Part shown: positions 40,749-41,961 of the stretch, piece after piece | Layout: each line of letters opens with the position of its first letter | How positions within the stretch are numbered: the stretch's first letter is position 1 | DNA from: Candidatus Nitrosomarinus sp. | GTDB taxonomy: Archaea > Thermoproteota > Nitrososphaeria > Nitrososphaerales > Nitrosopumilaceae | Direction of reading: 5' to 3' | Assembly (NCBI GenBank): GCA_003702465.1 | Contig: REGF01000002.1 | Span: forward strand, 8,598-50,558 | DNA: 41,961 bases | Made by a program: the position numbers and the translations under genes | The notes under the pieces: model-generated | The model's database searches: none | Told to the model about the DNA's origin: nothing | The model's input: the letters and a program-made list of their open reading frames with translations, nothing else

Positions 40749-41961
40749 TTATTTTACAGTCACGGATTTTGCTAGATTTCTTGGATAATCAGGATCTGTA
40801 TCTTTTTCTAATGCAGAATAATATGCCAAAAGTTGAATTGGAATGATTTCTGAAATTGGATACAAAATTTCACTAATCTTTGGAATTTCTATCCAGAAAT
40901 CATAAACATCACTTTTGATATCTGACACTCCAATAATTTTTGCTCCACGAGCTTTAATTTCACGAGAACTTGTCAATGTATCAGCATATGTTGAATCATT
41001 TGGATTAATTACGATAACAAAAACATCTGTATCCATTAATGCAAGTGGACCATGTTTTAATTCTCCACCTGGAATTCCTTCTGCATGAATGTATGTCAAT
41101 TCTTTTAATTTTAATGCTGATTCAATTGCAATGGGATAATTAATTCCTCTACCTAAAATGTAAATGTCTGAGACTTCTTTCAATTCTTTTGCAATCTGTT
41201 GAATTTTATTTGTATCTTCTAACATTTTTGAAATTGAATTTGAAAATTCTTCAAAATTAATTGTAATTGTATCACCTAATTTCTGAACAATTTTGTATAA
41301 TAGAATTAATTGTGCAGTAAAGCTTTTGGTTGCAGCTACTCCTATTTCTGGCCCACAATTCATTCCTAATACTACATCACCTTTACGTGTAAGAGATGAT
41401 GTAAGCAAATTGACTATGGAAATAATTTTACAGTTTAGTTTTTTTGTAATTCTTACTGCTTCCAAAACATCAGCACTTTCCCCACTTTGAGAAATTGCAA
41501 TCAAAACTGAATTTTCTTCAATTGTATCAGGTGCAAATTGTAATTCACTTGCTATGATTGGCTCTGCCTTTATTTTGACATATTTTGATAAAATCTGTTT
41601 TGCAATTAATGCTGAATTATAACTAGTTCCACTGCCTGTAATGTAGATATTTTTGGCCTTTTTGATAAGTTCTGCAGCTTTTTCAATCCCTTCTATTGTT
41701 GTTTCTCCTGCTTTTAAAATAACATCAGGTTGTTCATAAATTTCTTTTAATGTGAAATGTGCATAATCACCTTTGTATGCATCTCCAAATTCTTTTGAAA
41801 CTTTTGTAATTTCATGTTTTACTTTTTCACCATTGAAATCTAAAATTTCAAATTCTTTATTTTCTAAAATAATGAAATTTCCACTTTTCATGTAAATTGC
41901 ATTATCTGTATATTCGATGAAACCTAAAACATCACTTGATAAGAAGATATTTTCTTGTCCA
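40749..41961 (-). CDS. glmS: Glutamine--fructose-6-phosphate aminotransferase, C-terminal part (partial)
   Basis: This makes glucosamine-6-phosphate, the first step to UDP-GlcNAc. The frame is open past the right edge: beyond the first internal Met (41891) it continues as SSDVLGFIEYTDNAIY, the end of the glutaminase domain. Both sugar-isomerase (SIS) domains are present: YITGSGTSYNSALIAK, ISQSGESADVLEAVR and VAATKSFTAQL in the first, YILGRGINYPIAIESALKLKE, HAEGIPGGELKHGPLAL in the second, and the C-terminal DPDYPRNLAKSVTVK. The N-terminal glutaminase domain with its catalytic Cys lies outside the window. Confidence 0.95.
   Translation of the reverse strand, partial: GQENIFLSSDVLGFIEYTDNAIYMKSGNFIILENKEFEILDFNGEKVKHEITKVSKEFGDAYKGDYAHFTLKEIYEQPDVILKAGETTIEGIEKAAELIKKAKNIYITGSGTSYNSALIAKQILSKYVKIKAEPIIASELQFAPDTIEENSVLIAISQSGESADVLEAVRITKKLNCKIISIVNLLTSSLTRKGDVVLGMNCGPEIGVAATKSFTAQLILLYKIVQKLGDTITINFEEFSNSISKMLEDTNKIQQIAKELKEVSDIYILGRGINYPIAIESALKLKELTYIHAEGIPGGELKHGPLALMDTDVFVIVINPNDSTYADTLTSSREIKARGAKIIGVSDIKSDVYDFWIEIPKISEILYPISEIIPIQLLAYYSALEKDTDPDYPRNLAKSVTVK

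Noticed and set aside
1..41961. Insertion sequences, prophage, toxin-antitoxin, CRISPR arrays or other defence systems
   Set aside because: No transposase, integrase, recombinase, nuclease-defence protein, direct-repeat spacer array or terminal inverted repeats were seen; gene content is housekeeping or lineage-specific.

Overview
The window reads as a low-GC archaeal chromosome segment from an ammonia-oxidizing thaumarchaeon (Nitrososphaerota, most like marine Nitrosopumilus). The support is a complex I operon with no electron-input NuoEFG genes in sight, an anchored plastocyanin-like copper protein, ABCE1, RpoN/Rpb10, archaeal-type GluRS, translin, an archaeal mevalonate/isopentenyl-phosphate-kinase route, a 5S rRNA gene away from the other rRNAs, and first genes of units with TATA boxes about 22-33 bp before the start codon (leaderless style) while internal operon genes carry GGAG-type ribosome binding sites. 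No mobile element, phage gene or CRISPR array was seen, and no gap between genes exceeds 300 bases.

Layout. (1) 1-9506, plus strand: tail of nuoB, then nuoC-D-H-I-J-K-M-L-N, tightly packed or overlapping. (2) 9457-9580: a diverged 62-bp head-to-tail duplication gives nuoN and the convergent polyprenyl diphosphate synthase gene separate 3' ends. (3) 9558-20049: mixed housekeeping genes: tRNA-Glu, a CADD/TenA-like di-metal oxidase, tRNA-Met(CAU), a probable C/D-box sRNA, pyrE, a LarA-like protein, a site-2 protease, a RimI-like acetyltransferase, a small membrane protein, Trm5-like methyltransferase and ABCE1, 5S rRNA, a 42-residue zinc finger, leucyl aminopeptidase and a DCC-family protein. 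(4) 20125-23425: a three-gene sugar-phosphate operon whose first protein is a fusion of the transketolase N-terminal half with ribulose-phosphate 3-epimerase, followed by the transketolase C-terminal half and a transaldolase. (5) 23470-28541: small and lineage-specific proteins, a CorA transporter, tRNA-His, a divergent KMT-like methyltransferase, UPF0147, a Rieske protein and a GNAT protein. (6) 28538-36597, minus strand: a nine-gene unit rpoN-eno-rps2-mvk-ipk-idi-idsA-gltX-FAH, joining transcription, translation, glycolysis and isoprenoid lipid synthesis; tRNA-Leu lies divergently at its head. (7) 36740-41961: translin, an nnrE/MBL/CobT-like operon, the copper protein, a small family protein, and glmS running off the right edge.

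Together the window covers respiration (complex I and a possible quinone-tail synthase), membrane lipid precursors, pentose-phosphate interconversion, pyrimidine and amino-sugar synthesis, and core translation. The most notable items are the tandem duplication that appears to have resolved a convergent gene overlap, the transketolase-epimerase fusion, the CADD-like enzyme, an isopentenyl diphosphate isomerase with Ala at the catalytic Cys position, and the sRNA candidate. All calls come from reading the sequence; no database search was possible.
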